A DNA stretch of 64,000 nt from Lentinus brumalis (lineage: Eukaryota > Basidiomycota > Agaricomycetes > Polyporales > Polyporaceae), in NCBI GenBank assembly GCA_001792895.1, contig MARA01000006.1, positions 1,364,001 through 1,428,000 on the forward strand. Direction: 5' to 3'. Positions 36,169 through 48,087 of this stretch are shown piece by piece; positions within the stretch are counted from its first letter, which is position 1; each line of letters starts with the position of its first letter. The position numbers and the translations under genes were made by a program. The notes under the pieces were generated by a model, which worked only from the letters and a program-made list of their open reading frames with translations, did not search any database and was not told the origin of the DNA.

Positions 36169-36677
36169 AGCGAGTATGTTCGGATATCTGGAAACGTGAG
36201 GGGATATGTGAGGCAGCAGAGACATTATCCTTATACTTATACGCTCTTCGAGCGCGTCTCGCCAGTGTACGTGGACGTCAAATACACTTCCACGGGTACG
36301 CTGACAGAGTCAACACGCGATGGCTGACTAGGCCGAACCTAGATTGTTGCACCATCGTACCATTGAATCTCCTTCCTATGTCAGCTGGGCGCAGTATTGC
36401 ACGAAGCTCCCCCGAGACTAAGGAATCACGGAGTCGATAACTCGAACTTGTCCACCTTGGTCCTAAGTTGCGTTGTTGGAGGAGTCCGTGAGACAGGCGC
36501 TGTGAAAGATTCAAGTTCTTCAATGCGAGGGCGGATTTTAGCAGGAATATTGATTTGATTCGTATGATCCACGCTCTGTGATTTGCTGTACACATCCTCG
36601 CTCGTTGACTGGCTAACGTACATCTCGTCCTTCTCCTTTCGTAGAGGGTATCCGATGCATGCCGCGGTTTCAGCCAC
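36169..36677. other. Spacer upstream of NmrA-like copy 2
   Basis: A 509-base promoter spacer. The segment around 36298-36420 (GCTGACAGAG, GGCTGACT, GCACCAT-GT) is homologous to about 37988-38110 upstream of copy 3. No gene is supported. Confidence 0.55.
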
Positions 36678-37872
36678 TTAAATAGAGCCGCGCAGCTGGT
36701 CCTCGACCGTCTTCCACTTCCACAAGCTCTGTCCCGGGTTGACCAGCTCGTTCGCGTTCTCGCGGGAGAAGTCCAGCTTGCCCTGTCCAATGAGCACCCT
36801 GCACGAACACAATCAGCTCCCCGACGCCCATACCGCAACGAGACCTTCCTGATACCACTCACCAGATGTAATCCAAGACGTTGCCCGTTGGGTGCGCCTT
36901 CAGGTTGCTGTTGAACTCCTCCAGGCTCTTGCTCCGGATCTCGCCCTTGGGGACGCCCTTCACACGCGCCACCGCATCACGGATCTCCTCGTAGCTCACG
37001 TTCTGGCCCGCGATACGGAGATCGGTAGGAACAGTCGATGCGGTCGCAGGGTCGAGAGAAAGGACGGCGAGCCGCGCGACGGAGCGGCCAATGTCGTCCC
37101 CCGCCGTCGTAGCGACGCGGTTGCTGGCCGGGCCGAGGGAAGTGTACACGTTCTTCTCGATGTCGATACCCACTGCAATCCGCGACGTCGGAGGATGGCA
37201 CGCAGATGAGCATGGCGGAGGAATTTGTGCGAGGAAACACACTTACAGCCAGGCTGGAAAAGCCAATTGAGGAAGATACCGGTGACCAGCAGGACGAGCT
37301 TCGTCTGCGTCCCCTCAAGCGCGGCCTTGGTGTCTGCGGTAATCACGCGCTTCCTCGGCCATTCGGGGTGCTCGTAGCCATCAAACTCGTTGAAGCGGTA
37401 GTCACTGTATCGCAATACGTGAGTATCGGATAGCCAGTGGACAAGTATCGACAAGTGACTCACACTCCGAACTCGCTCAGAAAGTAGACTTTAGGATTCA
37501 CGCGCGCCACGGCAGCGGTGAGCTCCTTCCCCACCTTCTCGATAGTTTCCGTGTTGAATGCGTTGATGACGACGTCGACTCCGGAGAGTACATCGTCGAA
37601 AGACTCGCTCGTCCTGCGCAGCTCTGCGCCGAGCTTGGCGAGCTCTTGGGCTTTGGGGAGTTGGGATCGCGCGTGGTCACGCGGACGACAGGGAAATTCT
37701 CCCGGTACTCCGTGAGGAAGATGCGGCTGATGCGCAGGCCTAGTAGCAGTTGAAGCGAGAGGTGATTAGTGTACGGCGAACCTGAACGTCAAGCCATGAC
37801 AAGGGACTCGCCTATGTCACCGGTCCCACCGAGGATGGCGACGGTGCCTTTGACGTTGCTGGAGGAAGACAT
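36678..37872 (-). CDS. NmrA/isoflavone-reductase-like protein (copy 3), 1-base frameshift in exon 2
   Basis: Exons 37872-37812, 37739-37464, 37404-37247, 37172-36863 and 36798-36678 follow the same five-exon plan as copies 1 and 2. Exon 2 is 276 bases instead of 277. The missing base is in a C run (plus-strand G run 37655-37658): four where the conserved S-P-K-A-Q reading needs five. Beyond it the correct frame is still clean through every later exon, including DYRFNEFDGYEHPEW, GIDIEKNVYTSLGPAS and the C-terminal LWKWKTVED. Intron 1 has a GC donor (ATAG/GCGAGT). The near-perfect conservation after the break suggests a very recent lesion or an assembly error. Confidence 0.8.
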
Positions 37873-38632
37873 AACAGGCTGCAGTTCTGGAGATTGAGAT
37901 GCACAGGCCGAAGAGGCATATGCTTATATACGTTCATCCTCTCGTGTAGGTTGACGTCAGATAGACATCCTTCATGCTGCTCAAGCCGCTGACAGAGCGG
38001 CTATCGGCTGACTCAGAGGACCGAACCTGGTAGTTAGTAGGATGTTGCGCCATTGTGCGATTCGATCCCGCCTGGGAGCGGTATTGCCAAAGCTACTCTG
38101 CGATTCAGCGTTCACCGGGTCGATGACTCAGATCTGAGTAGAACCTTATGTCGAATGAGACGGCCGTGTGAGCAGCTCATAGACGGCTGGCTGGCCTACG
38201 TTCGCCGTCTTTCCCGCGAGAGGAATGCTGGTCCAGCTACTGAAACTGAAGTGGTTCGACGACGTTGATGGTTTGTGCCAAGGCGATTATCAAGCGTTGC
38301 TTGCTACGCAGTCTCTGCTCGCGAGTTGCTGACAGAGTCACCGGTCGGCAAGCCATATGGATGCCGGCGGCCCGGCGCGACTCATGGCTCGCATACATAC
38401 GATCGGCGCAGTTGCGAATGCGTCGATTGAAGAGACCGGGTTCAAGCAGGTTCAAGCCGGACAGCAGAAACTGCAGTCATCTCTAGTTTAGCGAAGTCTC
38501 GTCATTTGTATTGACTGATAAGCATCGTACTATTGAATCAGATCAGATGGCATTCGCCAGACCTGAGCTATAGCACGCACCGTCATCACGTCCTCCGGCC
38601 TTGTTCACCGTTCATCCACAACCCCTCCCGAC
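37873..38632. other. Divergent spacer, NmrA-like copy 3 and HAD hydrolase
   Basis: A 760-base region between divergent start codons. It includes sequence duplicated upstream of copy 2 (about 37988-38110) and of copy 1 (about 38329-38395). It should carry both promoters. No gene was seen. Confidence 0.5.
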
Positions 38633-39286
38633 ATGTCGGATGCACAGAGGCCCGAATACCGCACTCTAATCCTCGACCTGGGAGATGTGCTCTTCACCTG
38701 GTCTGCCGAGACCAAGACCGCGATCTCTCCCCACCTACTCAAGGAGATCATGAGCGGACCCACCTGGAACGACTACGAACGAGGGCGGCTCTCCCAGACG
38801 GAATGCTTCGAGCGTGTCGGGAAGGAGTTCTCCGTCGAGCCCTCGGTCATCGACGAGGCCTTCAAGCAGGCGCGCGAGTCCCTGCGTCCGAACGAAGATC
38901 TCCTCGCGCTCGTGAGGGAGCTGAAGGCGCAGTACCAGCTGCGCGTGTACGCGCTTTCCAACATCTCCCTCCCCGACTACGAGTTCGTGATCAAGCTGCC
39001 CACGGACTGGTCGATCTTCGACAGGGTGTTCGCGTCGGCCGTCCTGGGCGAGCGCAAGCCCGATCTTGCCGCGTACGAGAAGGTCATCGCGGAGACGGGC
39101 ATCGATCCCACGTCTGCGGTGTTTGTCGACGACAGGATCGAGAACGTGGAGGCCGCGCGCTCGCTGGGCATCCACGGAATCGTGTTCGATAAGCAGGAGG
39201 GCGTCTTCGCAGCGTTGCGCAAGGCATTTGGGGATCGCGTCCAGGTCATTCAGGAGAAACAGGCAGAAGCGAAGCAGACAGATTGA
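38633..39286 (+). CDS. HAD-like hydrolase
   Basis: A single uninterrupted exon of 217 residues, rare here because most neighbours have many introns. Motif I is LILDLGDVLF, with Gly where phosphatases often have a second Asp. The Ser of motif II is in ALSNIS, Lys of motif III in GERKPD, and the acidic motif IV is VFVDDRIENVEAA. The cap is helical (TWNDYERGRLSQTECFERVG). The DLGDVLF form occurs in epoxide-hydrolase N-domain-like HADs and in the fungal HAD phosphatases and cyclases of drimane-type terpenoid clusters. No terpene-synthase domain or cluster partner is visible, so a specialised-metabolism role is not supported here. The ATG at 38633 fits the domain start. Confidence 0.85.
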   Translation: MSDAQRPEYRTLILDLGDVLFTWSAETKTAISPHLLKEIMSGPTWNDYERGRLSQTECFERVGKEFSVEPSVIDEAFKQARESLRPNEDLLALVRELKAQYQLRVYALSNISLPDYEFVIKLPTDWSIFDRVFASAVLGERKPDLAAYEKVIAETGIDPTSAVFVDDRIENVEAARSLGIHGIVFDKQEGVFAALRKAFGDRVQVIQEKQAEAKQTD

Positions 39287-39623
39287 GACTCAGAGACAGT
39301 TGTCGAGGTCGTCGCTGGTTGTCGTCGCGGATGAAGGAGGCGAGATCTGATCAGGATCTGGCGGACTACGGACCCATACGAGATCAGGATCTACTTATGT
39401 ATGTTCCGTAAATTGTCTTCGCAGTGTTTGCTGCACACTCCTCGAGCCATGCCCAACGGTTTATACGAGGATCGCGGTGGTTTGTGCAAGACATCATGTT
39501 GACGGCGGCTTTCTGCGCTCGTGGGCGGCTGTGCCACCGTCGCTCTTCTGCAAACCGCCATCATTCACCGTGCCGCCACCTGACGCTGCGTCGCTGCCTG
39601 TTCCTTCTCCGATACAGGCGGTT
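39287..39623. other. Spacer before muskelin
   Basis: A 337-base gap between two genes on the same strand. It should contain the HAD terminator and the muskelin promoter. No distinct element was recognised. Confidence 0.5.
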
Positions 39624-42600
39624 ATGAGCGACTTGCCTGAGCCCGATGTTGTCACGGTAGACTACGAGATCGCTGCGTCGTCGGGACACAGCGGGTCATA
39701 TGTGGCGGAGAACATCCTCGTGGACAGGCCTACAGATCAGAGCAGCCGATGGAGCAGTGCAATAGCTGTCACCAACGGCAAGCAATTCATTCGTCTGCGG
39801 TTGAAACAGCTCTCTATTCTCAGTGAGTCCTTGCTTGCCACCTCGCGTCGCACAGTTCTGACCGCTGTATTATTCAGAGAGCATTACGTTTGGCAAAGTA
39901 GGTGACAGCGGTGGCGCAACATCAGAGTGTCTAACCACATGCTATTGATACTGAACAACGACTGTCAGTTTCATAAGAGTCAGTACACCTCGTGACTTCA
40001 GTATGCAGCCACGCGTACCACTAACACAGACGTATCTAGCGCATCCATGTAATATCAAGGAATTCAAGGTCCTCGTTGGCTTGCACGAGAACAATATGAC
40101 GGAGGCAAGTCACAATAATGAACCCGCACGGCCAAGTGGAGAGCTGATAGATCTCGCCTGCTAGATATTGCTTGCAGGTCTCAAGAATGACCCGATGCCT
40201 GAGACCTTCTCGATCAAACATACCAATCGCGTCGGCATGCCATTTCCCACGCGCTACGTAGAGATCGTCCCTCTCTCGTGAGCCATCCCTATGCGGATGA
40301 GCCGCCCTCGACGACGCTGATAGCATCTTGACAGCGCCCACGGCCAGAGTTTCAATACCTCCGTGTGGCATATCTCCCTGGCAGGGATCACTGACGAGCA
40401 ATACGTCGACCAGATCAGGTCGAGATATCAAGAGGTATGCGTGCCCTGGATTGCCGCTCTGAATACCTATTGACCGTTGCCCAGTATCGCGAGAACGTTG
40501 TTCTCCGCCAGATCCTCAAGCACCTCCGCCAACGCCGGTTCTTGACACCCATGACCCAGATCCTTGCCCGAGCCGGTCTGCAGTTCGAACATCCCCTGAT
40601 AACATCTCTTCACGAAGCGTTCGTACTGCAAGGGAACTGGGCCGAAGCCGAGAAGGTCATCCGAGACTGCGCGAACGACGGCCTTCTCCGGTCATACCGC
40701 CAGGCCTGCGAGGCAGGCATGCGCTGGACACGCATACGCGGGATGGACCCCGACGGCGACGTTCCCTGCAGACGCGGCGGGCATGCGATGTGCATAGACG
40801 AGGAGTACGGGTTGATCTACCTTTTCGGCGGGTGGGACGGACAGCGGAGCCTCGACGACTTCTGGGTGTACGAGATCGCCAAGGACTCGTGGCGGCTCCT
40901 TAGCCCTGCCACCTCGAGAGAGAAGAATGGCCCAGGACCAAGGGCGTGTCACAAGATGGTCTTTGACAGCAAGACCGGCTCAATCTACCTCTTGGGACGG
41001 TTAGGCGATGGCGACGGATCGGAGACACATCATTCGATAGGCCATGGTCACTCAGAAGTGCCGCTGCGCCGTTCAAGTCTGCCCATCATCTCTACCGGTA
41101 CTAGTCCTCCGGAGTCGGGATCTCATGTGCCGCTTGGGTCTGCATGGCCGACACACTGTTCAGAGTTCTATAGGTATCATACGCGAGGGCTGGACGCCGG
41201 CAAGTGGGATTTGCTCTCGTTTGACACCGCGGTGAGCTTGGCTCATATCTGGCTACGTCTGAAGAACCTCATGACGATCCTTGCAGTCGTCTGGAGGACC
41301 TCCTCTCGTATCTGACCACCAGATGGCGATCGACTGCGACGCGCAGGTCATCTATATCTCGGGCGGCCGCGTCGTCGACGCAGAATGGGATGCACTGAAG
41401 TTCTCTGGGTTGTACAGCTACAACATCCGGACAAGCGGATGGAAGATGTACAAGTGAGTAACCGTGCTGTCGCGTCCCTCGCATTCTTTTACTGAGCTGC
41501 TTATTTTCGTAGTGCATCCGACATATACGCGGCACATCCTTTCATACCGCCACGATGGGGTGAGTCTCGACGCATATATTTCCGCTGTCAGGAAGCTGAT
41601 CACCTTGAACCAGGGCACTCGATGGTGCTTGACCCCAAGACGCAATACCTGTTTATCTTCGCCGGCCAGCGAGATGAGAGGTACCTATCCGACATGTATG
41701 CCTTCCACATACCCACGAGCACGGTGACCGAGCTCTTTCCCAACTTCACCTCCGCTGGCGGACCGGATCCCTGCTTCACTCAACGCGCGGTCATCGACCC
41801 CGATAAGCGAGAAATCTACGTGTGAGTACCACGTTCACTCGGCACTCATTCATCACTCATGCCCGCGATCCGCGATACGTAGTCTATGCGGCCTGACTCG
41901 CTCGAGACCCGGCGTGACGCCCGTCCTCGAGTCTGAAAGTCCATACTGGATCTACCGCTACGATCGCCCTGAGCTTCCGGGCAAGTGGCTGAAGATCCTT
42001 CCCGGGAAGGACGGAGACTCCCCGGTCCCGCAGCCCCGGTATGCGCACCAAGTCGTCTATGACTCCAAGTCGGAGATCGTGTACATGCACGGTGGCAACG
42101 CCGGCCTCGGCATCGACGAGGTGGAGTCCGAGCCAGATCCTCGGCTGTCAGGCTCCGGAAGCAGCGCGGAGGCTCGTCCTTCTGTTGCTCTTGAGGCGGA
42201 TACGGAGAGCAGGCTCGATGACTTCTGGCAGCTCGAGATCGTACGGTGCGCCTGCTCAGTTCTGCTCGTACTCATTAAAGTCAACTGATGATAATTCTGC
42301 ATACAGGCCAAACAACGAGGAGATCGTCAGGAGAGCTCTGTACGAGATCAGGCAGCAGCAGTGAGCATGAGTCGTATCATGGTATCTCGCACCTCCCTCA
42401 CACTAACCACCCAGGTTCCGCGAGATGTGCGAGGACGGCCCTCCCATCAAGGCGCTCACGTTCCTCCAGACCCGTGTATCCTCTGTTGTGAACCACGACG
42501 ACCCCGAAGAGGCGAAGGTCTTCCGCTCCCTGCTATCCACGCACCTCCTCGCTGCCCCTGCACGACCGCCTCCCCCAACAAGAGCGAGCACTTCGGGGTC

Positions 42601-42885
42601 CTCAGGTGGCAGTCGGGGTGGGAGCTCGGACGCGGGGCGCGCAGACAGCCCGCCCCACGCAAGCGATCACGTCCGAGTTCACCCATGCCTGGCGGATCGG
42701 GGTCGGGGTCCGTCCTGCGGTTCGACGAGGATCCCATTGAGGCTGGGGGCAACCCGCCGTCCCCGGACAGGTACCGCCAGAGGACGCAGATGTTCGAAAG
42801 GCTGCTGGCGTTCGTCAACGATGACGCGAAGCAGCCCGACGAGAACCTGCTGGACATGCTGTCGACGGATGGCCTGGTCGTCTAG
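39624..42885 (+). CDS. Muskelin (discoidin-like, LisH/CTLH, kelch repeats), frameshift near the end
   Basis: Thirteen exons: 39624-39822, 39878-39897, 39969-39978, 40040-40104, 40165-40277, 40335-40434, 40485-41231, 41287-41453, 41513-41559, 41614-41821, 41883-42245, 42307-42360, 42415-42885. The N-terminal muskelin domain reads SITFGKFHKTHPCNIKEFKV across exons 2-4, which include exons of 20 and 10 bases. A LisH/CTLH block (LRQILKHLRQRRFL) and kelch repeats (YLFGGWDGQRSLDDFW, YISGG, HGGNAG) follow. Muskelin is a substrate-binding subunit of the GID/CTLH ubiquitin ligase in animals; the fungal role is inferred. Intron 4 has a GC donor (GAG/GCAAGT). In the last exon a C run (42653-42656) is one base short for joining GRADSPP to PRKRSRPSSPMPGG and the conserved DRYRQRTQ...DDAKQ end. 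Confidence 0.88.
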
Positions 42886-44985
42886 AGCTCAAGTTGTTCG
42901 ATTGGTCTGGCGTTCGTCGTGATGGCTCTCCCTCGTTAGACTGTTGTTGCGTTGGTTATCGCATTGCTCTGTGGGCTGGACATTCTGCATGCGTATGGTT
43001 TTGGTCTGGCTACGTAGTCGTACGCTGTCTTGGTTGTTATGTCGCACCTGAAAGTCATCCGGCATCGAGACGGTATCGAGGCGGCATTGGACCACGCACC
43101 CTCGCCCGCGATCATATTACCCCCCAAAGAACCGCCACTGCTCTTGTACCGAGTTGGTACATAGCTTGTCAAGAAGAGACAGCGCTTCCTACCACCACCG
43201 GTACTGTGGGTTGCCCCTCGGCCGCGGAGTCGCCATACAGGTCTTCCTGAAAGTCGCACGAGCTGATGGGATGCATGTGGGAGTGGAGGGAGACCACACC
43301 GACTAGCAGGAACAATGCTCGAATGATCTGCACGCGGGCATGTTCTCGACGGCCGCGAGCTATATATGCCACCTATTTCCACCGACGACGCAAATGTCAG
43401 GACCGGTGTGCCGAGGGTACGGGGACCACCGCCAAGCCTTCCTCGGACATCGCAGGCTGCAGCATCCGGCATCGGTTGCTTGCCAGCAGCGGATGATCTC
43501 CGTTGCCTACTGCAGTCTGCAGCGCGGAAGTACCGGAGGTCCGGAGCTGCGGCGGGTCGCAGATGCCACCGACGTTGCTCGCGGACTCGGGCCAAGCAGC
43601 GAACACGATCGACGCGAGCACTAACAGGCACCCGCTTGAAGCTTGGACACCCTGCGCCTCCGAGGCTGCGAGGCTAAAACACCGATATAGGACCTGCGGA
43701 CCGAGCAGACATACCAGGCACGGAGGCAGTCAATTTCCCCGCACGGCGTCCCGGCGAAGAGGGCGTTCGCTCGGGAGAATCCGAAGCACCGGCGACGACG
43801 GAGATGGGTTTCGTGGAGACCGGGAGGTTTGTGGCTCCTGTTCCGCCAAGCCTTCTGCGTTCATCCTGTCCGACCTCAGGGACATAAGGGCATAAGGTTT
43901 CTGCACCGCGCGGTGCTGACGCACGTACTCAGGACCGGTCCGCAGGACGTGGCCATGGGGCTTTGGCAGGCGGCGCGCGAGCGGGACGTCCATCCACGAG
44001 TGACGATACTCCTGGAAATTCGAGAACTGCTCTGATAAAGGCAAAGAACTATGAGTGGCAAAAAAACACAAGGATTAGAGGTGGAAAGAAAGACACACCG
44101 GCTTGACCTACTCCGCCCTGTCCCTTTTGTTGCATCAGTATCAAGCAGACATCGACACGCACCATGTATGTAGTCCGAAACGAACAAGATCAAGGAGAGA
44201 TAGAGATAGAGTGCACGCTGTCCCCCGCCGGCGCACCCCGACAAAGTCAAGTCGCTCTATTCGCGTGTGCGTACTAGTGCTAGTAAAATGCCTATTGAAT
44301 CACCAAGAAACCAAGACACTGGACAGGGAAGGGAGAACGCTACTACTACTACCTGGCGACTATACAATTACACACCAGACGCAAGAAGTAAGCTTGACGG
44401 AGGAGACCGGACGTCGGGAGAGGAGGGGAGACTCGGACAGGGAACGACACTGCAGGCCAGATGCGTACGTACGTGCGTACAAGGGATCCACTGCAAGCGG
44501 CACGTACGCACGCCTCAATAGGTGGCGGTGGTAAATTGGTAATACACGATTGGGGATTGAGAACCAGGCGGGAACAACAACAGAAACAACCAAGAGGAAC
44601 TAACTAGGAACGGGGGACCGAGACGAATGAGGGTAGTAAGTAAGCGACAAGTGACAGTATGGGAGCGTGCGCGTATGTATGTATGTATGTACAGTCTATG
44701 GGGGGAATCAAGTCTATGGGTTGGTGCGGGTCGTCATGTTTTCGTGATGGCTGATGAGTGGGGCGGTCTATAGCGTCGTGGGGCCGTAATAAATAGTTGT
44801 GTTTGCATTAGGGGGGTGAATGCGGGGTGGACCGAGTCCGTTGGGCGGCGTTTGGGCGGCGGGACCAAGAATAATGATACATGCTGAGCGGGGGAGCGGG
44901 CGAGTCTTGCACGGCCGGGGGTATATCAAGTGATCACGAAGGCAGTCGAGAGGAGAAGAGGAGAACGGGACACGAGAGCGGCCTT
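42886..44985. other. Spacer of about 2.1 kb, convergent 3' ends
   Basis: The spacer lies between the muskelin and arrestin 3' ends. It contains a short (GTAT)n run around 44674-44692. Open frames occur on both strands but none shows a domain. No gene is supported. Confidence 0.5.
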
Positions 44986-47900
44986 TCAAGGTGTCACCGT
45001 CGTCGACGCCCGGATCGGCTGCATGCGCGAGAGCCCCGACCGCCCATGGAGGGCGCGCGCATGCGCAGGCACCTGCGTCGGCGCCCCATGCGCCGCAAAC
45101 ATGCTCGCCAGGTCCCCATCGCTGAAGCTCCTCTCCCCCGTCGCCACCGCGCCCTGCCCCGACCGCCGCATCTCCTCCTGCACGCTCTCGTACGTCGGCA
45201 GGTCGCGCAGACTCGACAGCGGCGTGATCCCCCGCCCAGGAACCCGCGGCTCGCCATGTCGTAGTCCGGCACCTGCGTGAACGCATGGTGCAGCATCTCC
45301 TGGCTCGTCATCGGCTCCGGCGCATGCGCAGGCGTCGCCGCCCCGCTCGCCCCCGGGCTCGCAGACGCGCTCGTCAGCGACGCGAGGTTCGCGTGGCTCC
45401 CCGAGCGCGAGCCCCCGATGTTGAACGTCGACGACAGGCTCGTGAACGGCTTCATCGCAATGTTGAACAGCCCGTGCATGTTCCTGCTCGCCGTGCTGTG
45501 GCTGTGCACAAACGTCTCCTCCGGCCGCCCACTGCGCGCCGCGCCGTTCTCCCCGCTCCCGCTCCGCCCGTCGCTCGACGCGAGGTCAGAGGAGCTCCGC
45601 CGTTCCGGCGACGCGGCGCGTGAGTTTGCACGCGAGTTTGCGCGGCTGCCGCGCCGGGACGGGAAGCGCGAGACGTGGCGGCTCGCGTGGCTCGACTCCG
45701 GCGGCGTCCTGCTCGGGGCGTGCTCCGCTGTACGACCGCTGCCGGGGCGCCTCGGGAGCCTCGCGCCCGAGGCTGAGCAGGAGCTCCGTGTTGACCCATT
45801 CGAGCGGGTGCGCGCCGGGTTGCGGCTCGTTCGGGAGGTGCTCGCTCCGTGGAGGGCGGCGGACGGACCCGTGGGCGCCCACCTGCCATGTCTCGAGGGG
45901 AGCAGGACTCTGCAGGCCGCTCGAGTCCTCGGAGTGTATACCTGGGGTCTGCGCGGCGCGTTCGGGGATGGTCGGGCTGATGCCGTTGACGACCCAGGCG
46001 TTCGCGACGCGCATGGTCGCCGCGTCCGGGAGATACGCATTCGCAACGCGGTCGCGCACGTGTGATGGGTACGACGGGAGGACTTCCGTGTCTTCCTCGT
46101 CGTCGCCGAGGACGGCCTCTCCACCTTCAACGTCAGAGGCACCAAGCAGGAGCCGCCGCGTCTGGAGTGTCGCGGCGCGGGCCTCGTCAGTGAGACGATG
46201 GTCGAGGACATGGATGGGAAGCGAGCAACGGAGCTCGGAGGTGTGGCCGTCGAGGTTGCCGATGAGGATGGACCATCTCACTCGGTGGGTGACTTGGATG
46301 GGCTGCGACATGCAAGTAAGCATCGAGCACCGGATCGAGCGTACGACATAGCACTCACCTCGAGGGAATGGCTGGGCGTCGCGTGCAAAGGCACAGTGAT
46401 GTTCAGGGTGGTCACGACATCCGTACCAGGCTCCATGAGCAGCTCGTCGCCTTCATGGGGAGGCGGTAGATCGATGGTGCTTGTCGCGGCCGACGGTCCA
46501 GCAGAGGGTCCAGCGGAGGGCCCAGCGCTACTATGAGTGAACTGCGGCACACTACTACTGGACGACGAAGACCGTGTCGTGGTCGTGGTGAGCGGGGCTA
46601 GATCGATGGTCGGGTGACTTGGGGAGTGGGGTCTGGAACTTGTCGACGCGACGGGCGGAAAGTACGAGCCATGGCCATGCGAATGGGGCGAGTGCGACGA
46701 AATTCCGGGTGTATGCGCGGGCGTCTGGCCGTTCGACAACGATTGGCGCAGAACGTGGTGGTTGCCCGAGAGCAGAGGGACGCGGAAGCGGTGGAGCTGC
46801 TCGTCGACGCAGACAGCCTTACCATCGACGATGTCGTGTTTCGTGCTCGCGATGACCCGCGTGTTCTCCTGGAACCCGGACCGCGACCAGAGCTTGACGG
46901 TCTCGTTAATGGTCGTCGTGACGCTGATAACGCGCGCGCCCTTGACCAGCGGCTGGAATTTGACGACAGCAGTGAGCCGCTCGCCGGCGGCCCACGCTTT
47001 GTGGGGGATCATGATCGAGTACATGAGCTTCTCCGGCCAGGTGTTCTCGATCTCGAGCGTTTGCTGGTACTCGAGAGCCTCCGTTCCAAACCCACGCATG
47101 ATCGTCACGGGTGCCACGGCTGTGATGTCGCGATGTGTGAGACCGAAGCCGCCTCGAACGGCCTGAGCACGGAGCTTGTACTGGACCGACGCGCCGCCGA
47201 GGGCAGAGGTGTAGATGGAAGACGGGAGCGAGCCGCCGATCTGGAGCTGGAAGGGAAAGAGGTGGCGACCGGCCTTGAGAGTGTGCGCATGGTGGCGGTC
47301 GCCCTCGAGGAAGGACCATTCGTGATTGCACACGACGTAGGTCAGCTGGGAAGAGCTGAGCGCGAGACTGCGAAATTGGGGCGGTCAGTGCCATGTTCGC
47401 ATTGGATGAGAAGAAAGGCGAGTCCATGGTGTGCACGGAAGACGCGGATCGCGCCGGAAGAAGCGCGGTCGCGTGCATCGTAGAATAAACGCAAATCGTG
47501 AGGTTGGGGTGTCTTTTCATGCACGCCACCCCGCGCGTCGCAGCGGGTTCCCTCATAAGTGCAAGAGAAGCTGCTGCGGCGGCGGGCATGAGAATAGGTG
47601 CGCATGTTCGCTGAATGGGATAGCGCGCCAGGTGCGAACGCCTCAGCGGCTTGGGGACGCAAACATAGAGGGCAGGGGTCATATGGACAGAGAGGGACGT
47701 AAGAGCGGGTACTCACGGCTCTGCTGCAGAGACGGGGAGGTGGGCCTTGCCTCTGAACTGGAGGGTGATCTCCTTGATGGATGTGGGCTCGGAGAGCTGG
47801 AGCTCTACGTTCCCGCTGAGGAGGGCGGGGTTGACGTCGACGCCGGTGCCGCGGAGGCAGAGAACATCGCTGTTGACGTGAATCTCGAGGTGGGGGTGTC

Positions 47901-48087
47901 TGTGCAGCTTTTCCTTGTGTGGCATGTCGCGGCGAGGGTGCTGGTGGTGAGATGGGTCGAGCTCTGGGGGCGGGGGGAGGACGGGATTGGGGTCAAAGGG
48001 CCGCAAAGCAGCATGGAGGGCGGCGGACAGCGCGTCTTCCTCTGGCGGCGGGGGCGGAGACGGGGGGCGGTTGAGTACATAAGACAT
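44986..48087 (-). CDS. Alpha-arrestin-like protein, two frame breaks in the last exon
   Basis: Exons 48087-47717, 47367-46359 and 46302-44986 encode about 898 residues. The arrestin N domain begins in exon 1 (VELQLSEPTSIKEITLQFRG) and continues with CNHEWSFLEGD and AGRHLFPFQLQ. The C domain is in exons 2-3 (TLEIENTWPEKLMYSIMIPH, then THRVRWSILIGNLDGH). A PY-like LPSYPSHV follows; such motifs recruit Rsp5-type ubiquitin ligases to endocytic cargo, which is the expected role. The tail is Ser/Arg-rich. In the last exon the protein-like frame leaves at 45715-45718 (a four-base C/G run where three fits) and returns at 45229-45233 (five where six fits). The changes cancel. The original frame has a stop at 45586, so the gene cannot be read as given. 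Confidence 0.82.

Noticed and set aside
38633..42885. Terpenoid biosynthetic cluster suggested by the HAD gene
   Set aside because: The neighbours are muskelin and NmrA-like genes. No terpene synthase, P450 or transporter is present in the window.
44994..46211. Single 405-codon gene inside the arrestin locus
   Set aside because: Only the middle part (about 45230-45715) is protein-like in this frame. The ends are arrestin sequence read out of frame, so it is explained by two frame breaks in one gene.
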